Shown here piece by piece: positions 27,459-36,270 of a stretch of DNA of 64,000 nt. A program made the position numbers and the translations under genes. The DNA is taken from assembly GCA_963674575.2 (NCBI GenBank), contig CAXXQT010000002.1, positions 868,001-932,000 on the forward strand, read 5' to 3'. The notes under the pieces were generated by a model. The model did not search any database. It was given only the letters and a program-made list of their open reading frames with translations, and had not been told where the DNA came from. How positions within the stretch are numbered: the stretch's first letter is position 1; each line of letters starts with the position of its first letter. The stretch is from JAAYAY01 sp963674575. Its GTDB lineage: Bacteria > Planctomycetota > Planctomycetia > Pirellulales > Thermoguttaceae.

Positions 27459-28247
27459 CTATCCGAGGTTGACCTGGACCTGAAAGCCGCCTTCGACCGG
27501 CTCCGACGAGGCCACGTAGATGTAGCCCACGCCACAACCCGAGGGCATGGCGCCCGCGTACCTGCGCTGATAGTAGCGCAGCTTCTTCATGACCGGAACG
27601 TCGATGGTTGGATGCTCGAAGATGGCCGGCAGCATCTTCCTCCAAGCGGACGAGCAGAGGTTGAACGACGCCCCCAACGCCTCCACGTCCCGCTTCTTGA
27701 TGGCCTCGAAGCAATCCTGTCCGGACCGCCCAAGCTGCTTGACCACGCGTTTCGTCGCGAAACGTCCGCCATCAAAGGGGTTGTATCCCTCTGGCCGCGG
27801 CCCCACGCAATCGACGATCCAGAAGTTGCTTTCGAACCATTTCGCCGTCCGCTGGTTCACGATCGACGTCACCGTCTTCGGCAAAACGCCGTTGTGATGG
27901 CGGAAATCGTAGTGCAGGAGGGTGACGCCCGGGTACACGGATCCCCAGGCGTCCTGGGATCCGCCGATCGGCACTTTCGTGGCATTTTCCAGATAATACA
28001 GCTGGCTTGCCAATTCGTACTTGTCGACGTTCTCCGGGATCCCGTCGGGGTACCTCTCCATGAGGATCTGCCGGGTGCTCGAACAGATGCCGCACCGGTC
28101 GTGAAAGGTAATGGTCGGTTGGACCTGGACGACCACCACATATCCGTCCGCCAGGAAATTGACGAAGTTGTGGTCTCCCCATCCGCCGGCAAGCGCCACA
28201 CGGTAGGGGAGCACCTGAGCCGATTTTGGAGGAAGTTGTTTTCCCAT
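27459..28247 (-). CDS. GHMP-kinase-like protein (fucokinase/galactokinase superfamily, short form)
   Basis: 262 residues. PYRVALAGGWGDHNFV (14-29) fits GHMP motif 1 (P-x-R-x-x-L-x-G-G-x-x-D). GICSSTRQIL sits where the phosphate-binding motif 2 is expected, GGSQDAWGSVYPG resembles the GGxQD element of sugar-1-kinases of the fucokinase and heptokinase type, and AMPSGCGVGYIYV matches C-terminal motif 3. It is shorter than ordinary members (about 330-400). The likely reaction is ATP-dependent phosphorylation of a sugar at C1; the sugar is unknown. It is nine bases upstream of the guanylyltransferase, so the two could form a kinase-plus-pyrophosphorylase salvage pair. Confidence 0.6.
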   Translation of the reverse strand: MGKQLPPKSAQVLPYRVALAGGWGDHNFVNFLADGYVVVVQVQPTITFHDRCGICSSTRQILMERYPDGIPENVDKYELASQLYYLENATKVPIGGSQDAWGSVYPGVTLLHYDFRHHNGVLPKTVTSIVNQRTAKWFESNFWIVDCVGPRPEGYNPFDGGRFATKRVVKQLGRSGQDCFEAIKKRDVEALGASFNLCSSAWRKMLPAIFEHPTIDVPVMKKLRYYQRRYAGAMPSGCGVGYIYVASSEPVEGGFQVQVNLG

Positions 28248-28301
28248 CTATCATCTCCGAAGCGTCGCTTCTGCCGCACGAGGGAGTCGGCCACGACTGC
28301 G

Positions 28302-29294
28302 TCACGTTGATTCCGGCTGAAATTCCCTTGTGCTGCCGTTCGGTGGGCAGTCGGCGACTCCAGAGTCAGGTTGTCTCGACCTGCGGACAAGCGGCGCGAC
28401 TTGAACGGCGACGATTGCCGTGAAGATCAGCGCACAGCCAAGGTAGCCGTTGACTCCCAGTCGCTCGCCCAGAAGCCATGCGCCAAACAATCCGGCAAAC
28501 AGAGCTTCCGAGGAGAGCAATATGGCCGCGTCGGCCTCGCGCGTGTAGCGTTGGCCGATCGCCTGCAATGAGAAGGCAAACCCGCCTGCAAAGACGGCCG
28601 CATAGACGATCTCCAATGCGGCCGCCCGGAGCGATTCCAATGCAAAACCAGGCTCGATCGCTTGCGTGCCCGGCATACGCATGAAGAGGATGTGGCCGGC
28701 AAGCCCCAAGATGCCAGAAATCGCGAATTGCGCGGTTGCGATCTGCACGGGCCGGCCGACTTGCTGCGTCGTCTTCCCGATCAGAATCACCTGGACCGCC
28801 CAGAAGAACGCACAAGCGATCACCAAGCCGTCACCCCAGGTCAGTTGGCGGAGCCCCTCGCCTCCAAGCAAGTAAACACCAAGCAGGGAGGCCAGGGCAG
28901 CCGGCCAGACGATCCAGTGCTGGCGTTCACGCAAAACCGCCAGAACCAGGATCGGCACGATCACCACATAGAGGCCCGTCAGGAATCCCGCGTTGATGAC
29001 GCTCGTCGCCAAGAGTCCCACCTGCTGCAGAGACATGGCCAGGAAAAAGACGACGCCAATGAGCAGGATTCGAAAAGAATCGACTGTGGAAACTCGCGTG
29101 GGCCCGTCGCCTCGGCGATTTGCCTGCCACTCTCGGAAGGCAAAAGGCGACACGACGAGCGTCGCGAGGCAGAACCGCACGCCGATGAACAGCATGGGGC
29201 CAATCGAATTCATGGCCGACTGCTGGGCGACAAAGCCCATCCCCCAAACAAGGCCGGCGAGCAGCAGTAACGTGTTGGCAAGAGAACGAGACAT
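28302..29294 (-). CDS. EamA-family (DMT) transporter
   Basis: 330 residues with ten predicted membrane helices in two EamA repeats: LANTLLLLAGLVWGMGFVAQQ opens repeat 1, and WGDGLVIACAFFWAVQVILI opens repeat 2. ILLSSEALFAGLFGAWLLGERLG in the ninth/tenth helix pair is the usual strong signature. These proteins move small metabolites, amino acids or drugs across the inner membrane, often outward. Intact, in contrast to the fragment at 295-693. It lies between the sugar symporter and the kinase-like gene with gaps of 36 and 54 bases, so it is probably in the XylR-side operon. Confidence 0.88.
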   Translation of the reverse strand: MSRSLANTLLLLAGLVWGMGFVAQQSAMNSIGPMLFIGVRFCLATLVVSPFAFREWQANRRGDGPTRVSTVDSFRILLIGVVFFLAMSLQQVGLLATSVINAGFLTGLYVVIVPILVLAVLRERQHWIVWPAALASLLGVYLLGGEGLRQLTWGDGLVIACAFFWAVQVILIGKTTQQVGRPVQIATAQFAISGILGLAGHILFMRMPGTQAIEPGFALESLRAAALEIVYAAVFAGGFAFSLQAIGQRYTREADAAILLSSEALFAGLFGAWLLGERLGVNGYLGCALIFTAIVAVQVAPLVRRSRQPDSGVADCPPNGSTREFQPEST

Positions 29295-29330
29295 TTCCGA
29301 ATCACGAAGTTCGAGAGGAAAGGGGCGGGG

Positions 29331-30977
29331 CTAGCGGAGCAGGGCGTACAGTGCCCCCATGAGGATGAAAAGGACCGCCGCCATCAGTCGCGGATCGGTC
29401 ACCGTGCCTTCCATCTTGCCTCGCAACGCATCGAGCGGCCGGGTCCAACACAGGTTGGCGATCTGATCCGGGGTTGGCGCCGGAGTCATCAGGCTGACGG
29501 CGACATAGGTTGCACTCGACGCCAGGAACAAGTACCAGCCAACCTGCATGAAGGGGATCCCGAGGCGCTGGGCAATGAGCTGCTCCGTGCCGACAAGCGG
29601 AATATCAACGGCCAGGTAAGCCAGGCCGATCACCACGTTGAGAACCAATGCGGCCATGGCCCCATGCTTGTTGCCGCGCGGCCAGAACACGCCCCAAAGA
29701 AAAATGGTTGTGATTCCCGGCGCAAATGCCATGGGGATCTTGTTGATGGCCTCGAAGATGCTGCCGAACTTCCCGCCTTGGGTCGACCACAACATGGCCA
29801 GCACGACAACCACGCCGGCCGTGACCCGGCCGATCAACACCAGCCTGGCGTCGGGCGTATTGGGCCTCAAACGCTTGACAATGTCTTCGGCGGTCAATGT
29901 GGCTGTGCTGTTCAACGCCGCCTCGATCGTGCTCATCAGGGCTGCCAGTAGGCCGGCCGCCATCAGGCCACGGACACCGACCGGAAGTAGTTCCTTCATC
30001 ATGACCATCAGCGTGGCGTCGTTGTCGTCACCGATCTTCTCCTTGAAGAGGACATAACCGATCACTCCCGGCAGGACCATGAGGAAGACCGGAAGGATTT
30101 TCAGGAAGCCGGCGAAGACGGCGCCGTCGCGGCCGTCCTTCTCCGTCTTGGCGGCCAGGATCTTCTGGACGATTGTCTGGTCGGTACACCAATACCAGAT
30201 ACCCAGCACCGGATAGCCGAAGAGGATCGAGTACCAGGAGAACTCGCGCAATCCCAGACTTCCCGGTGCGGCGGCATCTTTGATGGGCTGGACCATGCTG
30301 AGTTGATCCGGCCGGCACGCGGCCTTGAGGTCGGCCCACGATTCGACGCCCACGCTCGGCAGCATCTGGATTCCGGCGAAGGTCAGGATCGCCGCTCCCA
30401 GGAGCAAGAGCACGGCCTGGATCGCGTCGGTGATCATCACGGCCTTGAGGCCGCCGAGAATCGTGTAGACGGCGGTAACGACCGAGATAACGACGATCGA
30501 AGCCATGTAGGGGATCCCAAAGAACTCTTCAAGCACTTTGGCGCCGGCGTACAGGCTGATACCGATATGCACCAGAAGGGCGGACATCACGAAGATGAAC
30601 GCGAGAAAGGTCCTGGCGCCGGTGCCGTAGCGTTTCTCAACGTATTCGGGAAGCGTGCTGATCTTGCTGCGGAAATAGAAGGGAGCGAAGACGATTCCCA
30701 ACAGAATCAGGCAGAAGGACGCCATCCACTCGAAGTTGCCGATTACCAGGCCGTCTTTATAGCCGGACGACGCCAGGCCCACGAGGTGAATCGTGGAAAT
30801 GTTGGCACAAAACAGGCCCGTGCCGATGATGGGCCATCGGAGCGACCGACCCGCGAGAAAAAACTGGTCGGAGGACGTGTTCTTTCGATATCCGGCCAGG
30901 ATGCCGACCGTCATGATCCCCAGCAGATAGACAACGACAATGATCGTGTCGATGGCAGAAATCGAGCCGTTTCCCAT
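29331..30977 (-). CDS. Sodium/solute symporter (SSS family, SGLT-like sugar transporter)
   Basis: 548 residues from the ATG at 30977, which has AAGGA seven bases upstream (an upstream in-frame ATG at 31043 lacks this). About 14 helices; AGRSLRWPIIGTGLFCANIS and FFLAGRS are SSS family signatures, and ILAKTEKDGRDGAVFAGF with STIEAALNSTATLTAEDIVKR forms the typical Na+-site/helix 8 region. Close relatives import glucose, galactose, xylose or uronates with sodium. It is first in the minus-strand run and divergent from XylR, so it should be the main uptake system of the locus. Confidence 0.9.
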   Translation of the reverse strand: MGNGSISAIDTIIVVVYLLGIMTVGILAGYRKNTSSDQFFLAGRSLRWPIIGTGLFCANISTIHLVGLASSGYKDGLVIGNFEWMASFCLILLGIVFAPFYFRSKISTLPEYVEKRYGTGARTFLAFIFVMSALLVHIGISLYAGAKVLEEFFGIPYMASIVVISVVTAVYTILGGLKAVMITDAIQAVLLLLGAAILTFAGIQMLPSVGVESWADLKAACRPDQLSMVQPIKDAAAPGSLGLREFSWYSILFGYPVLGIWYWCTDQTIVQKILAAKTEKDGRDGAVFAGFLKILPVFLMVLPGVIGYVLFKEKIGDDNDATLMVMMKELLPVGVRGLMAAGLLAALMSTIEAALNSTATLTAEDIVKRLRPNTPDARLVLIGRVTAGVVVVLAMLWSTQGGKFGSIFEAINKIPMAFAPGITTIFLWGVFWPRGNKHGAMAALVLNVVIGLAYLAVDIPLVGTEQLIAQRLGIPFMQVGWYLFLASSATYVAVSLMTPAPTPDQIANLCWTRPLDALRGKMEGTVTDPRLMAAVLFILMGALYALLR

Positions 30978-31151
30978 GTGGCGTTCCTTGTCAAAGCGGA
31001 AACAGCAAGTCTCTCGCCCCGCTGCACAATGTTCGCCTGACAAAGACGGGGCGATCGTCCGTTTTGCTTTGGCTCACACTTATCTCCAACGTCAGTTCCT
31101 GCCCCAAATCAGTCGCGACAGGCGCTTCTAGCTGATTCTATGGCCGAGGAT

Positions 31152-31167
31152 TGGAAATGCATCTCCA
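31152..31167. promoter_or_regulatory. Imperfect palindrome in the symporter-XylR intergenic region
   Basis: TGGAAATGCATCTCCA pairs at seven of eight positions. It lies between the divergent symporter and XylR starts, 14 bases to the left of a second, perfect palindrome. A second regulator half-site or part of a composite operator are both possible. Confidence 0.4.
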
Positions 31168-31181
31168 TTTCTGGCAAAATA

Positions 31182-31199
31182 ACCGCCATAAATGGCGGT
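31182..31199. promoter_or_regulatory. Perfect 8-bp inverted repeat upstream of xylR-like gene
   Basis: ACCGCCAT and ATGGCGGT are exact inverted repeats around AA, 36 bases upstream of the XylR-like start and 204 bases upstream of the divergent symporter. LacI-type and XylR-type proteins bind such short symmetric sites, so it is a candidate operator. It could also cap the 5' leader of the regulator mRNA as a hairpin. Confidence 0.5.
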
Positions 31200-31235
31200 G
31201 TCGTCCGTTGATGTGCGTACAACCAGGGAAAAACC

Positions 31236-32393
31236 ATGCAGAACTCGCCACGGATCATCCTTCTCGTCGAAGCGACCCGAGGATTCGACCGGGGGTTGTT
31301 GTCGGGAGTTGCAAGATACTCGGCGTTGAACGGCCCGTGGACGTTTTATCGCCAGCCGCACGGTTACCTGCGATCGAAACGCCGACTTGAGCTGAGAGAA
31401 CTGGAAGCCTGGAAACCGGACGGGGCGATCTGTCCGGTGAACCAGGTCGATGAACTTGCGCGCCTGAGCGTGCCGCTCATCGCCTATGATGTGAACGAGT
31501 ATTCCGGATGCGTGCCCCATGTTCTCTCCGAAGACCTCGAAGCAGGACGGCTTGCGGCCGGCCACTTACTTGATCTCGGGCATTGCCATTTCGCCTTTTG
31601 CGGGTATAGTGGCATCCACTGGTCACGCGATCGCTGCCAGGCTTTTTGCGATTCGATCGAAGGTCAGGGATTCCCCGTCGCGATCTACCGACCTCGAAGT
31701 CGCAGCTCCGCTGCCTGGGCAAGTGAGGAACCCCATGTGCGGCAATGGCTGCGAACGCTGCCCAAGCCGATTGGTTTGCTTTGCGCGAATGACGACCGCG
31801 CGGCATCGATTGTGGAAACCTGCCATGCGTTGGGATATGGCGTACCGGAGGATATATCGGTCATCGGAGTCGACGATGACCAGTACGTATGCGAGTTGCA
31901 GAATCCGCCCTTGTCAAGCGTCAGGATGGCGTCGGATCAGGCGGGGTATGAGTCGGCCGCCTTGCTGGATCGAATGATCCACGGCGAAGAGACAATGGCC
32001 GGGCAGCAGATCACGGCGCAAGCAACGGGGGTCACGGCACGTCAGTCAACGAATGTTTTTATGGTTCGTAATGCGGATGTCCGAAAAGCCCTCCGCTTTA
32101 TCCGTGAAAACGCCGGTCGGTCCATCCGGGTCACCGATATCGTCAAGGTCACCGGACTTTCGCATCGTAGTTTGAACGATCAGTTTCATTCGGAGTTGGG
32201 TTGTTCGATTAACAAGCAGTTGACCCGAGCACGCATTGCACATATCTCCCGCCTTTTGACCGAAACGGAAATGCGAATTCATGAAATCGCGACCCTGGTC
32301 GGCTATGACGATGATCGCCATTTCTCCCGATACTTCAAACGAGCCACCGGCCTGACGCCTCAAGCTTATCGCCGCAGGCACGCGCCGCCATAG
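31236..32393 (+). CDS. xylR: XylR-type regulator (LacI-like sugar-binding domain + AraC DNA-binding domain)
   Basis: 385 residues. The N-terminal ~270 residues form a periplasmic-binding-protein/LacI-like ligand domain without a LacI helix-turn-helix (RIILLVEATRGFDRGLLSGVARY, then GLLCANDDRAASIVETCHALGYGVPEDISVIGVDDD). Residues ~285-382 are an AraC-type double helix-turn-helix (RSIRVTDIVKVTGLSHRSLNDQF, then IHEIATLVGYDDDRHFSRYFKRATGLTPQAYRRR). In E. coli XylR binds xylose and activates xylose genes. A GH10 xylanase in the divergent operon fits a pentose or related ligand, though this family is greatly expanded in Planctomycetes and the ligand may differ. Probably controls both divergent directions. 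Confidence 0.88.
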   Translation: MQNSPRIILLVEATRGFDRGLLSGVARYSALNGPWTFYRQPHGYLRSKRRLELRELEAWKPDGAICPVNQVDELARLSVPLIAYDVNEYSGCVPHVLSEDLEAGRLAAGHLLDLGHCHFAFCGYSGIHWSRDRCQAFCDSIEGQGFPVAIYRPRSRSSAAWASEEPHVRQWLRTLPKPIGLLCANDDRAASIVETCHALGYGVPEDISVIGVDDDQYVCELQNPPLSSVRMASDQAGYESAALLDRMIHGEETMAGQQITAQATGVTARQSTNVFMVRNADVRKALRFIRENAGRSIRVTDIVKVTGLSHRSLNDQFHSELGCSINKQLTRARIAHISRLLTETEMRIHEIATLVGYDDDRHFSRYFKRATGLTPQAYRRRHAPP

Positions 32394-32477
32394 CAAGGCG
32401 TGCGGCTCATAACGCCAGAACACCGCCCTGAAAGTCAATCCACAGTAACCGGCAACTTCAATACGAGAGGAGAGCCC

Positions 32478-33944
32478 ATGGATCGACGTGAATTCTCGAA
32501 GAAGATGATCATTGCTGGGGTGACTGTTGGCGCCGGCACTGCCATGAGCGGCCCCACGCCAGCCAGCGATATTTCTGAAAACTACTACGACGAGCCCGCA
32601 AAACGCATACCTGTCCGCCGGTTCGACGTTGTTGTTGCCGGCGGCGGTACGGCAGGAGTCGTGGCTGCCATGGCTGCCGCTCGCCAAGGGGCAAAGACTG
32701 CCCTGATTGAAGTGAAAGGCTATCCGGGTGGAACGGTGACCGAGGGCGGGACGGCTCTGCACAGCTTCTACAATCTGTGGAAGGCCTTTCCGGGATGCAA
32801 GAAGCGTCAGGTCGTTCGCGGTATTCCCCAGGAGATCATCGACCGACTTCTGGTCGTCGGGGGCACTTCGGGACATGCGGAGATGTCGAGAGGGGCTGCC
32901 TACGATTCGGTTTGCACCGCCATCGACACGGAGCTCTACAAACTCGTGGTCTTCGAGATGCTCGTTGAGTCGGGTGTCTTTGTCTCCGTGAACACGCTGC
33001 TGGCCGGCGCGATCAAGGACGGTACGCGGTTGCGGGGGGGGATCGCGGAGAGCCGATCGGGGCGTGAAGCGTTCTACGGGAATGCCTTCGTCGACTGCAC
33101 CGCGTACGGCGACCTGGCGGCGTACGCTGGGGCCAGGTTCACCGAACCGAATGACTATGAGGTGGTCAACAGCATCGGCGTGGGCAATGTCAGCATGGAG
33201 AGTCTCCACGACTACCTCGCCCAGCACAACGCATTAACGCAACGGGCCGATGGAATTCGGAGCGGACAGGATGGACAGATTGTCCGGTTGCAGGGCTCGT
33301 GGGCAAGGCTTCCCGAGGAATTTGCCCAGGAAGCGCGAAAGATCGGCATGTCCATGGTCACGACAACGGTACATGACAACTATTGGATGTTCATCAAGCT
33401 GAACCTGAAAATGCCCGTCAGCCCGACCAACCGTGACGAAGTGGCCAAGGCGGAGTTGGAACTGAGGAAGCGGCAATACCGCGCGGTTCAACTCTTCCGC
33501 GAGTTCGTTCCGGGCTGTGAGAAGGCGTTCATCGCGCGGACAAGCCCGAAACTCTGCATCCGTCGTGGCCGGCAGATCCAGTGCGACTACGACATAACCC
33601 ATGAAGATGTCATTGAAGGGCGCCACTTCGAGGACGATGTGATGGCATACGGATTTCACGATTCCGCGCCGCGTCTGCAGGTGCGGAACGGCGGAACGTA
33701 CGGCATTCCGTATCGGGCACTCCGTGTCGCGGGAATCGAAAACCTGCTCGCATCGGGGATGATGATCACGTCCGACCACCGCGCCCACATGTCGACGCGA
33801 AACACGGTGTGCTGCATGGGGCAAGGGCAGGCGTCGGGAACTGCTGCGGCTCTGTGCGCTGCGAAGAAATGCGGCACACGCGATCTCCGGTATTCGGAGC
33901 TTCGAGAGGCGCTGACGAAAGCCGGAGTCTACTTCGAAGGGTGA
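32478..33944 (+). CDS. Tat-exported FAD-dependent oxidoreductase (FAD_oxidored type)
   Basis: 488 residues from the ATG at 32478 (GAGGAG just upstream; an upstream ATG at 32400 would bury the signal). MDRREFSKKMIIAGVTVGAG is a twin-arginine-type leader. VVVAGGGTAGVVAAMAAARQGAKTALIE is the FAD-binding Rossmann motif, and FYGNAFVDCTAYGDLAAYAGARF the second FAD segment. The C-terminal end GIENLLASGMMITSDHRAHMSTRNTVCCMGQG is typical of PF12831 proteins in Planctomycetes. These are thought to oxidise or dehydrate sugars or other metabolites in the periplasm; the substrate is unknown. It follows XylR by 84 bases and precedes a glycosidase, probably one transcript. Confidence 0.82.
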   Translation: MDRREFSKKMIIAGVTVGAGTAMSGPTPASDISENYYDEPAKRIPVRRFDVVVAGGGTAGVVAAMAAARQGAKTALIEVKGYPGGTVTEGGTALHSFYNLWKAFPGCKKRQVVRGIPQEIIDRLLVVGGTSGHAEMSRGAAYDSVCTAIDTELYKLVVFEMLVESGVFVSVNTLLAGAIKDGTRLRGGIAESRSGREAFYGNAFVDCTAYGDLAAYAGARFTEPNDYEVVNSIGVGNVSMESLHDYLAQHNALTQRADGIRSGQDGQIVRLQGSWARLPEEFAQEARKIGMSMVTTTVHDNYWMFIKLNLKMPVSPTNRDEVAKAELELRKRQYRAVQLFREFVPGCEKAFIARTSPKLCIRRGRQIQCDYDITHEDVIEGRHFEDDVMAYGFHDSAPRLQVRNGGTYGIPYRALRVAGIENLLASGMMITSDHRAHMSTRNTVCCMGQGQASGTAAALCAAKKCGTRDLRYSELREALTKAGVYFEG

Positions 33945-34098
33945 TGCGCTCACGTGCGTCTGCCCAGCGTCATTTAGGGAAGGGCGTGTTATTCGGTAGC
34001 AACCCCATTGAAGAAGCACCCACGGAATAAAACGACGAATTGTTGCCTCGGAACCGTCTTCATGGTTCACGTGTGGTATCCAATGTAAGGAGAGTGCA

Positions 34099-36270
34099 AT
34101 GCTCAACAAAGCGAATGGCGACATGGTGGCAGCTCTCATGATCGTGTTCTCGATTTCGATAGCGAACCTCCACGCGTCGGAAAGCGTGGCGATCCGCTAT
34201 GACCGTTCCGATTCGAGAATCGAGTTCGCTGCTGGCGACTTGCGCAAAGCGATTTCCGATGTCGGCGATCGAGTGGTCGAGTCGGGAGCCGTCAAGACTA
34301 TCGTGTTCGATACGTTTTCGCTCGGCATGGGACCGCAGTCGTTCCGCATTCGTCGAGATGGAGAGAACGTGATTCGCGTCATCGGCGGCGATTCGCTGGG
34401 CGCCATGTACGGCGGATTGGAACTGGCCGAAATGATCGCCCTGGGAGGCGGCCTGGATGCCGTTACCGAGAAGGCCCGCAAGCCGTATATCTTCCGCCGG
34501 GGACTCAAGTTCAACATTCCCTTCGACGGGCGCTCGCCGAGCTACGACGACACGGGAACGGCGGCACAAGAGAATATCGCCGTCATGTGGGAATGGGACT
34601 TCTGGGAATCGTTCTTGGATACCATGGCTCGCAACCGTTACAACGTGCTGACGCTTTGGACGAACCACCCTTACCCGGGAATTGTCGACTTGAAAGCGTA
34701 TCCTGGCGTGTCGTACGACAATGTGTGCCGTCTGCGCAAACCGGTCGATACGAGCACCGACCGCCACTTTGATGACACGGACTTGATGGATCCGGCGAAT
34801 GTCGAGGTGATCAAGGAGATCTCGCTCGACGAGAAGATCGCCTTCTGGAACAAGGTCTTCGACCATGCCGAGGCGAGGGGTATCGAGGTCATTGTTTTTC
34901 ACTGGAATACGTACGTCTTCGGTGCGAAGGGGAAGCATGGCATCACCGACGGCATGAACAACCCGAAGACGATCGCGTACATGCGCTATTGCATCGCAGA
35001 GTTTCTCAAGACGTATCCCCAGGTCGACGGTATCGGCATCACGGCGGGCGAGCACATGCGAGGGCGGAACGCCTCGGCACTTGAAAAGGAGCAGTGGCTC
35101 TGGCAAACCTACGGGCAGGGCGTCATGGATGCCAGGGCGGCCGATCCCAGCCGGGAGTTGCGGATCATCTTTCGGCAGCACCAGGCCAACTTGAGCAAGA
35201 TCGTCGATGCCTTTAAGGAGTTCGACGGCCCCTTCAACACAGGGCATAAGTACGCAAGGGCCAGGCTCTACTCGACCACCACTTCTCCTTATCTGGATAT
35301 GGAATACCGCAGCGATCTGGAGCGGAACCAGGTGCCGTGCTGGTTGAATCTGCGCAACGACGACTTGTTCCTGCTGCGTTGGGGCGATGCCGACTATGTC
35401 CGGGAGTTCCTGCAAAACGTGCCTCGCGATCTCATGCGTTACGAAGCCGGGTTCTACATGGGACCGGACGGGTTTGTCTTTGGCCGAGAATTTGTCAGCA
35501 AGGACCCGGATTTGCACGGTCGACTGGAAATCGACAAGCACTGGTACCGGTTCATGCTCTGGGGGCGACTGAGTTATGACCTGACGTTGACTCGCGACTA
35601 TTTCGAACAGCGTCTAACGCAACGCTCTCCGACAACGGACGCGGCCCTGGTTTATGACGCATGGCAAGCGGCATCGCAGATTGTACCGCTGGTCAACCGG
35701 TTCTTCTTCCGCGTCAACGATTTTCAGTTCTCGCCCGAAGGTTGCATCGACAACCACGGGTTCCTGTCGCTCGATCAGTTCTTCGAGCATCCGCCTCTTC
35801 GCGGTTCCGGAATCCTGTCCGTGCAGGAATACGCCAAAACGGTGCTTGCCGACAATCCTTTTGACGGCATTACGCCGATGGAGGTGGCGGACAGGCTGGA
35901 CGCCCTGGCTCAGAAGTCGCTCGACGGTGTGGATGAACTTGAAGCCTCGGGCGAGGCTGGCAAGGAACTGGCGGCGACGCTAAATGACATCCGGGCGATG
36001 GCCTACCTGGGCCGCTACTACGGCGACAAGATCCGGGGCGCAGCTCAAGTAGCTGTCTTCCGTGCCGATCCATCCAGGGACGAGCACAAACAACGTGCAA
36101 TTCAATACTTGACGGAAGCCGTGCAGGATTGGGAGGCGTATGCCAAAGTGGCGTCGTCCGCGTATCAACCGCAACTGTACTCAAGGACGCACTACCTGGA
36201 TTGGTGGAAGATACGGGATGACGTTGCCAACGAGGTCGAGGTGATCCGCAACGAGAAGGGCGGCAACTGA
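34099..36270 (+). CDS. Secreted GH67/GH20-like glycosidase (alpha-glucuronidase-related fold)
   Basis: 723 residues with AAGGAG upstream and a signal peptide (MVAALMIVFSISIANLHASE). Residues ~30-130 resemble the GH20b/GH67 N-terminal domain (SFRIRRDGENVIRVIGGDSLGAMYGGLELAEMI). Residues ~145-520 form a TIM-barrel-like region (KFNIPFDGRS, WDFWESFLDTMARNRYNVLTLWT, FPF-type strand VIVFHWNTYVFG, and GIGITAGEHMRG where E-H follows a strand). The rest is helical. Members would remove uronic acid or hexosamine side groups, which suits a glucuronoxylan or ulvan-like substrate, but I cannot tell GH67, GH115 and GH20 relationships apart from the sequence alone. Confidence 0.6.
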   Translation: MLNKANGDMVAALMIVFSISIANLHASESVAIRYDRSDSRIEFAAGDLRKAISDVGDRVVESGAVKTIVFDTFSLGMGPQSFRIRRDGENVIRVIGGDSLGAMYGGLELAEMIALGGGLDAVTEKARKPYIFRRGLKFNIPFDGRSPSYDDTGTAAQENIAVMWEWDFWESFLDTMARNRYNVLTLWTNHPYPGIVDLKAYPGVSYDNVCRLRKPVDTSTDRHFDDTDLMDPANVEVIKEISLDEKIAFWNKVFDHAEARGIEVIVFHWNTYVFGAKGKHGITDGMNNPKTIAYMRYCIAEFLKTYPQVDGIGITAGEHMRGRNASALEKEQWLWQTYGQGVMDARAADPSRELRIIFRQHQANLSKIVDAFKEFDGPFNTGHKYARARLYSTTTSPYLDMEYRSDLERNQVPCWLNLRNDDLFLLRWGDADYVREFLQNVPRDLMRYEAGFYMGPDGFVFGREFVSKDPDLHGRLEIDKHWYRFMLWGRLSYDLTLTRDYFEQRLTQRSPTTDAALVYDAWQAASQIVPLVNRFFFRVNDFQFSPEGCIDNHGFLSLDQFFEHPPLRGSGILSVQEYAKTVLADNPFDGITPMEVADRLDALAQKSLDGVDELEASGEAGKELAATLNDIRAMAYLGRYYGDKIRGAAQVAVFRADPSRDEHKQRAIQYLTEAVQDWEAYAKVASSAYQPQLYSRTHYLDWWKIRDDVANEVEVIRNEKGGN

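Noticed and set aside
26376..28247. A complete FKP-type bifunctional enzyme
   Set aside because: The kinase-like and pyrophosphorylase parts are separate genes with their own starts, and the pyrophosphorylase is of ManC type, not the fucose-type domain.
32046..33227. 393-codon minus-strand open frame
   Set aside because: Antisense to the end of XylR and the FAD oxidoreductase, both of which have convincing motifs.
34060..35541. 493-codon minus-strand open frame
   Set aside because: Antisense to the GH67/GH20-like gene with many His/Arg/Val residues and no motif; a shadow frame of GC-rich coding DNA.
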